Below are positions 33,223 through 45,759 of a DNA stretch of 64,000 nucleotides, in pieces (position 1 is the first letter of the stretch; every line of letters begins with the position of its first letter). The translations under genes and the position numbers were made by a program. A model generated the notes under the pieces. It ran no database searches. It saw only the letters and a program-made list of their open reading frames with translations, and was not told the DNA's origin. The DNA lies in assembly GCA_964017235.1 (NCBI GenBank), contig OZ024934.1:81434706-81498705 (forward strand), given 5' to 3'. The DNA comes from Sabellastarte sp. h YS-2021. Taxonomy: Eukaryota > Annelida > Polychaeta > Sabellida > Sabellidae.

Positions 33223-34820
33223 ATATTAGTTATTTAGCTTAAATTTTTAAATTTTCATATTGATGATTTGCAGTCACCCAGTCAGTGGAAAATTGGCCAA
33301 GTTTGAATATAGTTGACTCATTTGATAATTAAGTGTCCCTTGAAAAGGAGAGACTACTTAGTTTTGCCCTGTGTTTTAAGTCAGCCTATGCCACCACCAC
33401 AGTATTTTGTAACTTGAATATCTGCCTTAATATTAGACCTATAAAAATGATCTTTGGCAGTTATCATCTGTAGACTTGGGGAAAATATTTCTGACAGGTA
33501 TGAATTTGATCTTTGACCTTTATAAAGATCACATGATCAAAAACATTTTTTTCTTGTACTTCCTTTTCACCAGATTTTCTCAGAAAGTACAAAATATAGA
33601 TCATCCAACTTTGGCAAGTACTTTTCTCACACCAAACTCTAGGCACAAAATGATTTCAGATCAATCAGGCCATAAATGACCAGTAGAGGACCGATTGATT
33701 ATGGCTTAGTAAAATAACATGCTTAAATAAACACCTTTGTTAAGTTGTATTCAAGGTTTTGTATTGAAATTGCTTCTCTGGGTATTGGATGCCCTGATGG
33801 TTACTTTTTTGTTCCAAAATTGTTAGTTATTTTAAGTATCAGTCAACAGTTAAAATTAGCTGTGGTATGTAATATAACATACAAAATATGAAGGGTTACA
33901 GTTTAGGAAAAGGATTGTTAATATAAGGCTTTCGTTTACATAGAAATGCCATATTATCCACATGAAATAAGGGCTGACTCTTGATGAAAACATATTTCTT
34001 GGGGTTATGTTTGGTGCCCATGTTTATGCAATTGCAAATGGCATAAAATTGTGATAAAGATAAATTAAAGGGTTTCCTCAGAGACAAGTTTCTTATAAAG
34101 TTATAAACCTCAGAATTCTTTCTAAGAAAATTGTGACTTTAACTCTTGATGAAAAGCTATTTTTTTATGTCAATTTTGGTACTTTAACCCAATTTGTTCA
34201 ATGTGTGAGTGAATGTTTTATTGAAATTAGATTACTTAATTTTCAGAATCTGGTTGCATTTTATAAGAAAAAATGCCAGAATCTCAGATTGAATAAGATA
34301 GTTTTGAACTCTTGATTAAATAAACCCCGATGGGATTCTGAGCCGCTGTTACCCTTTACATTGGACAAATCTGGTTTCTCAGGGCATAAAATTCTATTTG
34401 TAAAGGCAAGGACCATAATGTGAAATGACAGACAAATGACCAAACAAATGACTGAAAGGTTTTTGTCTTTGCTAAGCTTGAATAACTGGCCAATATTAAT
34501 TTTTCCTTCTTTGTTTTAATTAACATTAGATGTAAAACTGCCTGCTGTATTTGTTTTTGAAATTGTATGTAACACTATGTATATATACAATATGCATAAA
34601 AAATAACAATAAAAAAAATTATATATTAACTCAGCTACTATAAAAACTGAGCACCAGATTTTTAAATTAAATGAAATATATAGGCAAACCCCTTTAAATA
34701 AAAGTGTGTTTAAGTGTGTTTACTTGTCATATTTGAGACATGGTTTGCTGCAACTGATTGTTATATGTAATTTTACATAATTGTGCTATTTCCATCAACA
34801 GCTGTTCTCCAATTAATAAA
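33223..34820. other. No gene seen
   Basis: AT-rich spacer; short overlapping open frames on both strands at 33464-33679 and 34133-34443 lack domains. Confidence 0.3.
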
Positions 34821-34825
34821 TTTTA

Positions 34826-34955
34826 CAGCTTCTTAATTTTTAGTTTACTGATTAATGCTTTCATCTTGCTATTGAATTGTTTTTATACTTTATCTTTTCA
34901 TACATTTTCTCTACTTAAACATTATTTGGACCTTTATATAACTGACACTGCAGTT
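34826..34955 (+). repeat. Dispersed repeat R4, copy 1
   Basis: AGCTTCTTAATTTTTAGTTT, TATACTTTATCTTT and CTACTTAAACATTATTTGGA recur in order at 63106-63225. The present copy carries an extra ~20 bp. Confidence 0.7.
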
Positions 34956-35307
34956 GGACGTTCAAACCCTGATACTGTGGAGGTAAAGGTGAAATAGGTC
35001 ATATAAGGTCAAGGCAAAGGTATTGAAACTATAGTTTGGGAATTTTATTTACATGTTAGTAAAAATCTTGTAAACAGAAATAAAGTATTTAAAAGTTTTA
35101 TGTATCACATGAAATTTTTAAAACCACCATATGTAAAACAGTCACAGACTAGAATAAGACACAAGAAATGTATACTGCAGATTACTGATGTTTCTGCATA
35201 GGGAATAATGCCCGTCATATGGATTACTGCCTAATCAAGGTCAGATGTAAGGTCGGTACTCAATGACTTGTAGGTCATTAGGTCACATTTTGGATTTGAG
35301 TGTATGA

Positions 35308-35880
35308 GTCGATTGGGGGGGGAGCCAGGGTCTGCCTGGACAGCTTAACCTGAATAACTGTGAACTACATCGATCCCGAGGGAGACCTCTCCCTGGGTGG
35401 GTCAAACCTAGGGGGGGGGGGGGGGGGTCCCACTCACAGTGTCTTTTTCAAGCAACCTGGGTAACTGAAATCCACATCAATCCACAATCGTGGAGACCTC
35501 CCAAAGGAAGGGTTAGATCCAAAGGGGTCAAGATATGAGCCTGTAAAGTCGTTGGGGGGGAGCCAGGGTCCGCCTGGGCCGCCTAACCCAAAATATGTAC
35601 TCAGAGCCACATCAATCTTTCTGGAGACCTCCCTCTCGATGGGTCAATTCGAGAGGGGTCCAGCTCAGAGTGTCAAATTTGGAACCCAAATTTTGACTGA
35701 AGCTCACATCAATCCACTTAGTGGAGACCTCCCAAAGGTAGGGTTAGTCCTAAGGGGTCAAAGCTCCAGAAAAGTCATTTCAAGAGGGGGAACCAGTGTA
35801 ATGCCTGGCCTGCCTGTGCCAAATTTCAACCAAGACCATATTGCCCAAATCTGGATAAACTCCCAACAGGTAGGCAGCTG
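35308..35880 (+). repeat. G-rich tandem repeat, ~226-240 bp units, 2.4 copies
   Basis: Units begin at 35308, 35548 and 35774 (GTCGATTGGGGGG, GTCGTTGGGGGGG, GTCATTTCAAGAGGGGG). Each unit holds two related halves with ACATCAATC...GGAGACCTCCC and GGGTCAA. It includes a G-run of about 19 near 35411-35428. A plus-strand open frame across 35552-35881 is a by-product of the repeats. Confidence 0.85.
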
Positions 35881-35900
35881 AAGGGGTCAGGATCAAGGTT

Positions 35901-37850
35901 AGTAGTGGCCAATGTCTAAACATGACTTCTTTGTCATAAAGTGAACCCGTGGGGTCACGGTATAGGCAGTTATAATACTTGCATGTACCAGTGGTGTGGT
36001 GGTGGGTAAAAATTCTTGAATGTTGCTCTCTTGCTTTCTTGAGCTTAAATGGAGGGAAATCTAATACATTAGATACCATCTTAAGGAAAGATGTGACTGA
36101 GGCATTAAGAGGAAATATTTCTTTTGTTTTCCATTGAGATTCAACTTAATAGAGTTGAACTACATATACAAAGGTTATCTAATATGTGTACAATAAACCT
36201 GATCTATCTTCTATAAGTATTTGATTCTGGTGGACTTGGTGGGATAGGAACTAGCAGCTTATGTTTTTTTCTATTTGAGAAGGTTTTCTGTTGATATGAA
36301 TAATACTGGACATTTCAATCAAATCTGATTAATCTCAACAATAACTCACTGGTGCTGGAGGAAACAATACCGTCGGTGTGGGTGATGCATAGGATGTAAA
36401 ACCCTATAATATTGACCTTGAAACAATGAGAAGAGGTAGCCATTAGGGGTCTGTCATGAACTACAGTACTATTATATTCTCATCACTGTCTTATATTGAT
36501 AGAGTGAAGGTAAGAGATGTGAAATGTGCCACAATGTAAACATTTTTCAGTAATGACCAAATTTTTTATTCTTTAACAAATTTTTGTGACTACATTATGC
36601 GTCTGATCTCCCATGATGCAAAATTGGCAAGAAATATTTGATAATTTTGTCTCAGTTTTTTACATTTATTACTCAAAAGGCCACCCAAAAGCATTCAAGG
36701 CTCTGACATATCTTCATTGGGAGAAGGATGCCATACCCAAGAGCAAAAATAATTACTCAGCTCAGTGTGCAATGGGGATTTCACACAACCTCAGACAAAC
36801 TGTGTCATTCTTATGACTTTCCAGAAGCAGTGTGATATTGGCATATTTTTGATCTTTTAAATTTGAAACCATATTTTTTTTTTATTTTCTAATATACAAG
36901 GTTGTTTTTATTTCCCAATTCAATGATTAGCATACCTTCTACACACAGAGGACAACGTATATCAACTGGAAACAAGCAAGAAAGATGAAATAAAAGTCAC
37001 AATTGAAGATATTACTCCGCAGATCAAAAGTGTAACATGCCATGTTATTATTGCAGTGACTTTATGACCCTGCATGACAGGAAAGTGTTGAAAAATGAGA
37101 TACTCTGGACTAAAAACTACGCCCTTTTGGGTTTTAGGTAAGATGTTTTTTTGGCGCATGTTATAACTGTAGTAGCTCAGTAAACAAAATTTAAAGTTTG
37201 GATTTACAATGGTTTTGCACTGTTCTTTTATTTTAAACTCATGTCTAGTTCTAATTTATTGCTGGCAGACTGAACTGTTTGAGAAATGTGACCAACGTTT
37301 TACCAACTCACATTATAGGACCTGTTACAATTCTCTGATTGTCGGTGGTTCACAGCTATCCAGGTCTCAGAACAGATAAATCAGACACAGGTTTAAGGGA
37401 GTGCAGAGGTTTGGTGTTCATACTATAGCACAAACCTGCATATTAGCCTTGCTTAAGGCTCAAATTTGCATGATATCTTTTCAAACATGCACACAGACAT
37501 TTGGTATCCATAAAACACTCATACATGTTAAGAGATAAAACTGTATCAGACTCTTAGATGTATGCTGCTTTAAAAGTCAGTACATGTATGAGTACATTAT
37601 AGACACTGAAACTCCATTATCTGAACTGAAAACTTTCCCTCACTGCAAAGAAACTTGAGCCTTCAGCAAGGCTACCTGCATATGTATATACCTAAAATAT
37701 AATCCACACTTATTTTTTGTTTCCTTCTCAAATCATATAGCAAAGCTTCTATTGCCTGTTTAAGTTTCATTTACTTTTGAGAATTCCCTGAGAGAAGTGT
37801 AGTCTCAGAAGATGTTAAGACAACGTGCTTCCAAAAAGTATGAACTAAGT
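35901..37850. other. No gene seen
   Basis: No recognisable repeat or coding domain; open frames are short. Confidence 0.3.
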
Positions 37851-38040
37851 TTAAAATTAACAGCTGTTTCAAGTTCATGCCAGATAAAAACACCATTGGT
37901 CACAGCATTTACTGGTATTTCAGTATTTCAGATTGATGGCAAATTTAAAATTAACAGCTGTTTCTAGCAAGTGATCAGAACAGATAAAAACACCCTTAGT
38001 TACAGAATATGCTGGTATTTCCGTATTTCAGATTGATGGC
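37851..38040 (+). repeat. 94-bp tandem duplication
   Basis: TTAAAATTAACAGCTGTTTC begins at 37851 and again at 37945; both units end TTTCAGATTGATGGCAA. About 85% identical by eye. Confidence 0.85.
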
Positions 38041-38168
38041 AAGTAAAAATTTGCCTCATTGTTACTCTTATAAGTGCAAATAAATAATACCAATTCCACA
38101 TGTGAGAAAAATGTTAGAATCTCACATTTCTAATACAGTCCAGTTTGCCAGGAATTAATTAAAACCAG

Positions 38169-38184
38169 ACATAAGTTTGATATA
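38169..38184 (+). repeat. Displaced target-site duplication of the S2 SINE at 40861-41086
   Basis: CATAAGTTTGATATAA recurs exactly at 41086-41101, next to the 5' end of the SINE. The SINE's own 3' tail lies 2.68 kb away, so the composite element was inserted between the tail and this duplication. Confidence 0.85.
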
Positions 38185-38269
38185 ATTATTGTATCCCCGA
38201 CGCGAAGCGGGGATACTATGGATTCATCATCGTTGTCGTCCGCGTCCGCGTCTGCGTCTGCAGAGATTT

Positions 38270-38580
38270 CTTGTTAGCGACCTACAGTCCACATTTCTTT
38301 CCGGATTTCTTTCATATTTGGCAGGTGGCTTGATATGGTAGAGGACTCGCCACCCTATCTTTTTAGTAGGCTTTATGTCTAAATTAGGCCTGTGGTAGAC
38401 AAATGTCTAAAATGTGGAATATTGCTTGTTAGCGACCTACAATCCACATTTCTTTCCAGATTTCTTTCATATTTGGCAGGTGGCTTGGTATGCTAGAGGA
38501 CTCGCCACCCTATCTTTTTGGTAGGCTTTATGTCTAAATTAGGCCTGTGGTAGACAAAAATGTCTAAAATGCATTAAAAT
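38270..38580 (+). repeat. 155-bp tandem repeat, 2 units (array B1)
   Basis: CTTGTTAGCGACCTACA begins at 38270 and 38425, 155 bp apart; units contain TTGGCAGGTGGCTTG and GACTCGCCACCCTATC. They are nearly identical. Confidence 0.9.
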
Positions 38581-39363
38581 TCATGAAATCATGCACTAAA
38601 TCACTTATAACTTGAAAAGTATTTTGTTTCAATATGTTATTCTCCTATTTCGGAGTCAGCTATAACATAGTGAAGTTCCAGACCTGTGGCTCATTGCATA
38701 GCTGAGTAATAGCTACTTTGAAGTTCACACTGTTGAGTAAATCAGTTGTAATTGGAAAACTATTGCATTTACAGAAATTTGTGTAAATATGTTATTCAGC
38801 TACTTTTGGGTCAGCTATAACATAGTGAAATTACAGACCTGTAGCTCATGGCACAACTGAGCAATAGCTATTTTCAGGTACTGACTGTTGAGTAAATGAT
38901 TTGTAACTTGAAAAATATTGCATTTGGAGTATTTTGTTAAAATATGTTGTTCACCTACTTTTGGGTCAGCTATAACGTCGTGAAATTACAGACTTATAGC
39001 TCATGGCATAGCTGAGCAATAGCTATTTTCAGGTTCTCACTATTGAGTAAATCAGTTGTAACTTGAAAACTATTGCATTTACAATATTTTGCCTAAATAT
39101 GTTGTTCACCTAATTTTGGGTCAGCTATAACATAGAAAAAATTCAGACATGTAGCTCATTGCATAGCTGAGTAATAGCTACTTTTAGGTTATCACTGTTG
39201 AGTAAATCAGTGATAACGTGAAAACTATTACATTTACAGTATTTTGTTTAAATATGTTATTCACATAATTTTTGGTCAGCTACAACAGAGTGAAATTGCA
39301 GACCTCTATGTCATGGCATAGCTTACCAATATCTACTTTCAGGTTCTCACTGTTGAGTAAATC
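38580..39363 (+). repeat. 155-bp tandem repeat, about 5 units (array B2)
   Basis: The GAGTAA landmark falls at 38735, 38890, 39045, 39200 and 39355, exactly 155 bp apart each time. Its sequence is unrelated to array B1, yet it has the same period. Confidence 0.95.
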
Positions 39364-39539
39364 ATTGTATCCACTGGATAGCCGCAGTGTGTAGAGAGAT
39401 TTCACCATTACCGCTCTAACGAAAAAAATATTATAGCTAGCCTTCTCAAGTTTGCAAGGTATATTACAGGGTGCACCAAAGTATTCTATTGGTAGGCTTT
39501 ATGTCTAAATTAGGCCTGTGGCTAAATAACTTGCCTACT

Positions 39540-40540
39540 AAAAATGAGTAATTCTGCATTTTCTCTAAAAGTATTGCAGATAGCAAATTTTTCTTAAATA
39601 ACTTATTCACCTACTTTTGGGAGAGCTTTCACATGCTGAAGTTCCAGACCTGTAGGTAATTACTCACCTACTCAAAATGAGTAAGTGCGAATTATCTCTA
39701 AAAGTATTGCAGATAGCCAATTTTTGTCAAATAACTCATTCACCTACTTTTGGGAGAGCTTTCACTTGGTGAAGTTTCAGACCCGTAGGTAATTACTCAC
39801 CTACTCAAAATGAGTAAATGCAAATTATCTCTAAAAGTATTACAGCTAGCCAATTTTTGTCAAATAACTCCTTCACCTACTTTTGGGAGAGCTTTCACTT
39901 GGTGAAGTTTCAGACCCATAGGTAATTACTCACTTACTGAAAATGAGTAAATGCAAATTATCTCTAAAAGTATTGCAGATGGCCAATTTTTGTCAAATAA
40001 CTCCTTCACCTACTTTTGGGAGACCTTTCACTTGGTGAAGTTTCAGACCTGTAGCTAATTATTCACCTACTCAAAATGAGTAAATGCTAATTATCTCTAA
40101 AAGTATTGCAGATATCCAATTTTTATCAAAAACTCATTCATTTACTTTTGGGAGAGCTTTCACATGGTGAACTTCCAGACCCGTAGGTAATTACTCACCT
40201 ACTGAAAATGAGTAAATTCGAATTATCTCTACAAGTATTGTAGATAGCCAATTTTTCTCAAATAACTCATTCGCCTACTTTTGAGACAGCTTTTACTTGG
40301 TGAAGTTTCACACCCGTAGCTAATTATTCACCTACTCAAAATGAGTAAATGCGAATTATCTCTAGAAGTATTGCAGATAGCCAATTTTTCTCAAATAACT
40401 CATTCGCCTACTTTTGAGACAGCTTTTACTTGGTGAAGTTTCACACCCGTAGCTAATTATTCACCTACTCAAAATGAGTAAATGCGAATTATCTCTAGAA
40501 GTATTGCAGATAGCCAGTATTTCTCAAATAACTCATTAAA
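39540..40540 (+). repeat. 133-bp tandem repeat, about 7.5 units (array C)
   Basis: The GAGTA landmark falls at 39546, 39679, 39812, 39945, 40078, 40210, 40343 and 40476 (steps 133, with one of 132). The last two complete units are almost identical; earlier ones are more diverged, consistent with recent local expansion at the right side. Confidence 0.95.
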
Positions 40541-40860
40541 ATGAAAACAAGTTATAAGAAGTCATGGGCTGCAAATCTTTTCATGTGGTCAGATTTGACC
40601 TTGGGCCCCTCCTGCTTATTATTGGTTCTAGAGGTTTGCAATGTGAAAACGGCTTATAGGAAATCATGGGCTGCTAATCTTTTGATGTGGTCAGACTTCA
40701 CCTTGGGCCCCTGCTACAGGGTCAAATAAGGGTAGCCAAACTTAAAAGTGCTTTCAGCTTGCTTATTAACGAAAAATGCTGTTTATCTTCTAAACTATGT
40801 TAGTTGGCCTTTGTCGGTGGATACATCCAGCATCTGGACAAAGATGCGTCCTTAGTCTAG

Positions 40861-41086
40861 TTTATTTGGGGTTTTACATCACTTTCAACACTGTACAGGT
40901 CATATCATGATGGGTAGTTGGGAGGGCTGAGGAAACCAGTACATACAGTTGGTCAAGGTTTTGTACTGTAAACTGCTGACTAACGGCAAGCAACTACCAG
41001 CTTTCCCACTTGAGGTCAGGCCGGGAACTGAATCCTGGCCTCAGAGGTGGGAGGTGAAGGTTTTACCACTCTGCCACTGTGACCTC
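40861..41086 (-). repeat. tRNA-derived SINE, family S2, minus strand
   Basis: Complete S2 copy in reverse: tail TTTATTTGGGG at 40861, body, then B-box and A-box equivalents, ending at the tRNA-like 5' end near 41086. The 5' side keeps its duplication CATAAGTTTGATATAA (41086-41101); the partner lies at 38169-38184. Confidence 0.9.
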
Positions 41087-41119
41087 ATAAGTTTGATATA
41101 AGAGAATAGTGCAAAAACA

Positions 41120-42912
41120 TTGTGTTTATTTAAACAGGCATTAACTTTGGACCACTTTTGGATCACTTATAAAGAATTGGTGTCCAATATCTCTCTCTTG
41201 TCTGTTGTTTATAAACTAGCATCTGGAGTAATTGCAGACAGACTAAAAGGACGTTTAAACAAAATTATACCCGACTGTCAAAGTGGATTTGTCAAAGGCA
41301 GATACATCAGTGATTCAACTAGACTTGTTTATGATGAACTTGAAATAGCGGAAACCCATAAAATACACATATTGACTCTTTATCATGGAAATTCTTATAT
41401 AAAGTACTGTCATGTTTTGGTTACAGCCAAAACTTCATTAAATGGGTCAAGCTTTTCAATACAGATATAAATGCTTATGTCTTACAATGCGGCTTTTAAT
41501 CAGAAGAAATTAACATTGAAAGAGGATGTCATCAAGGAGACCCAATTTCATCATATCTTTTCCTACTAGGTGCAGAAATTTTGACAAGATTAATTCTTCT
41601 GAATCATGATATCATTGGGCTAAAAATTGAAGAAAAAGAGTTTAAACTAACACAGTTTGCGGATGACACAACTTTAATGCTAAATGGAACCCAGCACTCT
41701 CCACAATCTGCACGCAATACACTAGAAATTTTTGGTAACTTGAGTGGTTTAAAAATGAACAAAGAAAAGACTAAGGTGATCTGGATAGGTAGTGGAAAGC
41801 ACTGGAAAGAAAAATTGAATGTCACAGTCAATTTGGAATGGGGTAACATAGAATTTACAGCAGTAGGTCTGAAATTTTCAACAAATTTACATGATATCCC
41901 TTCTCTAAATTATAATAATGCACTACAGAATATTAGGTCTGAAATAAACAAATGGAAAAACAGAAATTTTACATCTTTAGGGAAAATAGCATTGATTAAA
42001 ACAAATTTCATATCCAAAAAATGTGTTCATCTACTAACTTCTTTGGAAAGATCTGAAAACTTCTTGAGAGACTTAAATACTGAACTATATAGGTTTCTGT
42101 GGAACAATAAACCGGACAAAATCAAAAAATACCTTCAGTTGTAACTTTAATATAATTCTTAACTATTACACCGTCAATGCAAAAGTTATGTCTTTTAAAT
42201 TAAGAAATACCAAGTTGAAAATACATTTTATTTTGAAAGGCCAGCTACTCCATATCATCTTCAAATCTTTCTTTGTGCTCATCAAGGATGTAAGAGGTAC
42301 TACAAGATCCTCAAAACTGACACAAATGACAAACCGCAATGTGAAAGAATTTGGGACTCTATTTTAAAAACTAATTTTGAAAACCTTGACATTGAAGCCA
42401 TGTGGCAGTAATTTATAAAAATTGTTTCAAATTTGTAGAGGAAAATCAGGTTGTGTGGTTTCAATATACAATATTGATCAAAATTCTAGGAACAGAAGAT
42501 TACTTGAAAAAAGTTAAACTGTTTACTGATAGTGTTTGAGTTCACAAACTAATGAAACTATAGAGCATTTGTTTTGTAGGTGTACAAAGTCTTTTGAACT
42601 CTGGAAAAATGTCAAGCAATGGATTTCGAGAAAATTAAGCATCACCTTTGACTTTAATGAATCTACAATGATTCTTGGTTACTTAAGTACAGATAACAAA
42701 TTTTGGCCACTCAGTTTCATATTGACTATGACAAGAAATACATATATAAATGTTCCAAAAAGGGTCATATTTTAAATTTCTATGAACTTCAAAAATATAT
42801 CAAGGATAAATACAAAGAACAGAAATCACTTTTCGCCCTTGGTTTGCATGAGGAAAGATTTAACAGAAACTGGTCCTTTTGGAGTAACTTGTGCAATGGA
42901 ATAGATGATTAG
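41120..42912 (+). pseudogene. L1/Tx1-like LINE reverse transcriptase, 5'-truncated and frameshifted
   Basis: Conserved blocks appear in order but in different frames. A NWCP segment at 41176-41187 is out of frame with ISLLSVVYKLASG, the shift lying in a CT run. Then come DCQSGFVKGRYI (41274-41309), a GCHQGDPISSYLF block near 41527-41565 in another frame, and the catalytic FADD box (41656-41667). A long downstream frame runs to 42144. The C-terminal zinc-finger-like ETIEHLFCRCTKSFELW (42557-42607) and the terminal FYELQKYIKDKY segment follow. Frame breaks make it inactive, and the endonuclease domain and 5' end are absent. Stop at 42912. Confidence 0.85.
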
Positions 42913-43586
42913 ATGTTACAGTGAGCAAATTTCAAATTTTATCACAGCTAGCTCACTTTTAATCCTGGGCTTCCTATCCACAAAGTAAATGTTTGATCCA
43001 CAGGTTAAAGTGGAAATGTATCTGAGAATTATTGGCTCCTTCGGAGTATAAGGTTATTTCTTTATCATACCCAGCCTCTCTGATCATCATGACTTTCCAT
43101 TAATGAGACTGTTGAAGTTTATAAAGTTGTTCTGACAACAAATATGTATGTGCAACTTAAAGTGCCATCATAGCTTACAAGTGAGACTGGATGTCTTCTT
43201 GCTGAAACCTGTTGAGTATTTCTTTTGCACTTGGAACTAATGTATTGACCAAAGTTGTGGTAATACTCAGCCATAATTGGCTAGAAATTGACCACAAATT
43301 GATGTTGAGAGTTATTAGGTTAAACAGAGGACCGACATGACTTTTCCACAACTGCAATTAACCCAAATTGTTTCAGGCAATTATAGTTGTTTCCTTACAG
43401 TGCAGTTTCTCCAAATACGATAGGCTTATTTAAGGGAAAGCTATTTGAGGAAACAGGGGAAAACTCCAGTCATTCCCTTTGTGTGGGCAAAATGGCTGAT
43501 TTTCCCACAATTTGAAGAAAAGGAAGCAGCAAGAAATTAAACTTGGAGGAAAATTGCCAATTCTTTTTTGAATGATGGAACATTCT
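42913..43586. other. No gene seen
   Basis: Includes the probable LINE 3' untranslated flank; no poly-A tract or target duplication was recognised. Confidence 0.3.
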
Positions 43587-43975
43587 GGGGCGGTATTCAT
43601 AAACATTCATATACACAGAATTATTTTAATTCTTAGAATTTTCTAAGAAAAATTCTTAGAATAAGAAAAAAACTTTAAAAATGTGAATTTTCAGATTTAT
43701 AGGAATTTTGGGATTTCTTAAGGTCACGTTAAACAAACTGGATGCAATATGTGTGTAGAAAACAGGTAGTATTAGTATCTTAGTTGTTGATGAACTTAAA
43801 AAAAAGTATGATTTGTGAAAAAAATTTAGTGCACATACACTTTTTATTGAAATTTTGAAAGATTCTTATTCTAAGAAATTTTCTTATTCTTAGAATTATT
43901 TTTCTAAGAAAATGCCTATGTTCTAAGAATATTCTTATTTTAAGAAAGAGTATGGTAGTGTATATGGACCTCTGG
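43587..43975. mobile_element. MITE-like foldback rich in TTCTTAGAA palindromes
   Basis: It starts GGGGCGGTATTCATAAA. CATATACAC near 43610 is inverted as GTGTATATG near 43959. Both sub-terminal arms are dense in TTCTTAGAAT/ATTCTAAGAA. Ends are imperfect and I see no clear target duplication. Confidence 0.5.
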
Positions 43976-45759
43976 TGAAATTAATTTTGTAATAATTTTA
44001 TTACCTTTTCAAATGATATGTTACAGTATTTCATTGAATTTTTCTACCTGTTGTATAATTTCAAGGTGGCTGCCCCATGTTGTGGTTTGTTACACATTCC
44101 TTACTGTTACTCTTGTTTAAGAATGACTTGATAAAACGGTAGATAATTAACTCAAGTCATCCTTGGGCTTCCAGTGTGGACAAATAGCTCAGACACTTCT
44201 TGCTTTTCTCCCTCTTGAATATCGTTTAAACTTTTATGTGTGAATCTGGTGTGTTCAAACTTGCCTTTTGAGGCACATTTATGATTCAAGAAAGTATCTC
44301 TTTATTTGTTTAGTACAATCACTACATTGCTGCAATGTTGTCTAACATTATGTTTTATCGGAATGAGAAGATTTTTCTCCTAGTGTCTTTGAATTTGCTG
44401 TGAATAAACCTTATTAATTTTCAAAATTAATTAATTTCATAATTTATTAAGATTTTAACATTTGTGTTTATTCTCTTGAAAGATTTTCTTTCACTTGAAA
44501 ACTATCTCTCTCAAAGACTGTGATGTCCTCGACCCATTGTATACCTACACACTACTTTATACTCTAACTTGCATATATTTTCCAGTAAATATTCTTTAGT
44601 GTATATAACCATTGATATTGCATATATTTTATATTCCTTATATGCAATATATTATATATATATCTTAATATAACAATTGTGATATTGTGATATGTAGTTT
44701 TCTTGTTGATCAGTTGCTAGCCGTCCTCACATATTATATTAGGATTTGTTTTCCCCATATCCGTGTCAGGATGATTTATGTTACAGACAATCTGCTATTC
44801 ATAAAACTATTTAAAAGTACCTTTACATCAGTCTTGCATATTTTTATGGATGCATAAACAGCATATTAAGTTACTCAGTTTTTATATTGGCTTGTTGTGC
44901 TATTGCTTTCTATGAATTAGCTTTTTAATGCACTTGATAACCGCGATTAATCATTTTTGCAATACCTAAAATACATAAATGTCATTGATTAGCAATATAT
45001 TTACATGGATTTTATGTGTCATAATTTTCAATGAACAATGGCTGATTTTCATGGTAATCCATCATACGTAAGAAAGTCTGAGTTAAAACATTTTTTTAGC
45101 CTTTAAGGATAAACAGTTTAATTGAAACAAGAAATTTGAAACATTCAGTTTGGAGCAAGAACTGTGAAATCCCTTAAAATGATGTTAATAAATATTACTA
45201 TTACTTGTTATTATTACTTTTTTATTGTGGATTGTCTACTTTTATTTGGTAAATGGACCATAAATAATACAAAAAAAGAAACTCCCTGTTTTGTTTGGTG
45301 TACATGAAGTTCAAAATGGGGTAAATTACAGATTCAGGGAAAATTTTGAAAAGTCTCAGATTGCTTATAAAGTATACTATCTGCAGCTTATATATACCTA
45401 CAGCTTCACTCATAAAAATGTTAAAGTGTAAAATCATGATGTCAGCATGTTGGTCACTATAAAACGTGTCATTTTTATATTTTGCCTTAGATTCTCATTC
45501 TGCCTCTACAGACATTTTTTTTCAGATATTTAAACAAATGGATTCAAGTTAAGCTACTACACTGATTTTCTTTAAAAGAATAACCAATTAAAATATGATA
45601 ATGTCCTTTGCTTATACCACTTATTTACTGTAGAGTTATTAAAATTACTGTATTTAACATGTGACAAACTTTAAGGTAGAATAAAAATTGTCAGTCAATG
45701 TACTTGTGTTATTGTTGTTATTGTTTATCATGTCTTTCATGTTTGTCAATGTGAAGAGT
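43976..45759. other. No gene seen
   Basis: AT-rich spacer with a (TA)n stretch near 44650-44665. Confidence 0.3.

Larger units (their letters stand above)
38188..40860 (+). mobile_element. Composite minisatellite-bearing element B+C
   Basis: The outer left end TTGTATCCCCG starts a hairpin (GTATCCCCG...CGGGGATAC). A second left end of the same kind, TTGTATCCACTGG with the shared left module, occurs internally at 39365. There is one right end: CGGTGGATACAT, a hairpin GCATCT...AGATGC, and terminal CTTAGTCTAG at 40860. The unit sits inside the tail of an S2 SINE, which independently fixes its outer limits. It carries three different tandem arrays plus two diverged copies of the element A unit (about 40541-40740). 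No coding capacity. Confidence 0.7.

Noticed and set aside
35552-35881. A Gly/Pro-rich 109-codon protein
   Set aside because: The frame follows the G-rich tandem repeat and has no support outside it.
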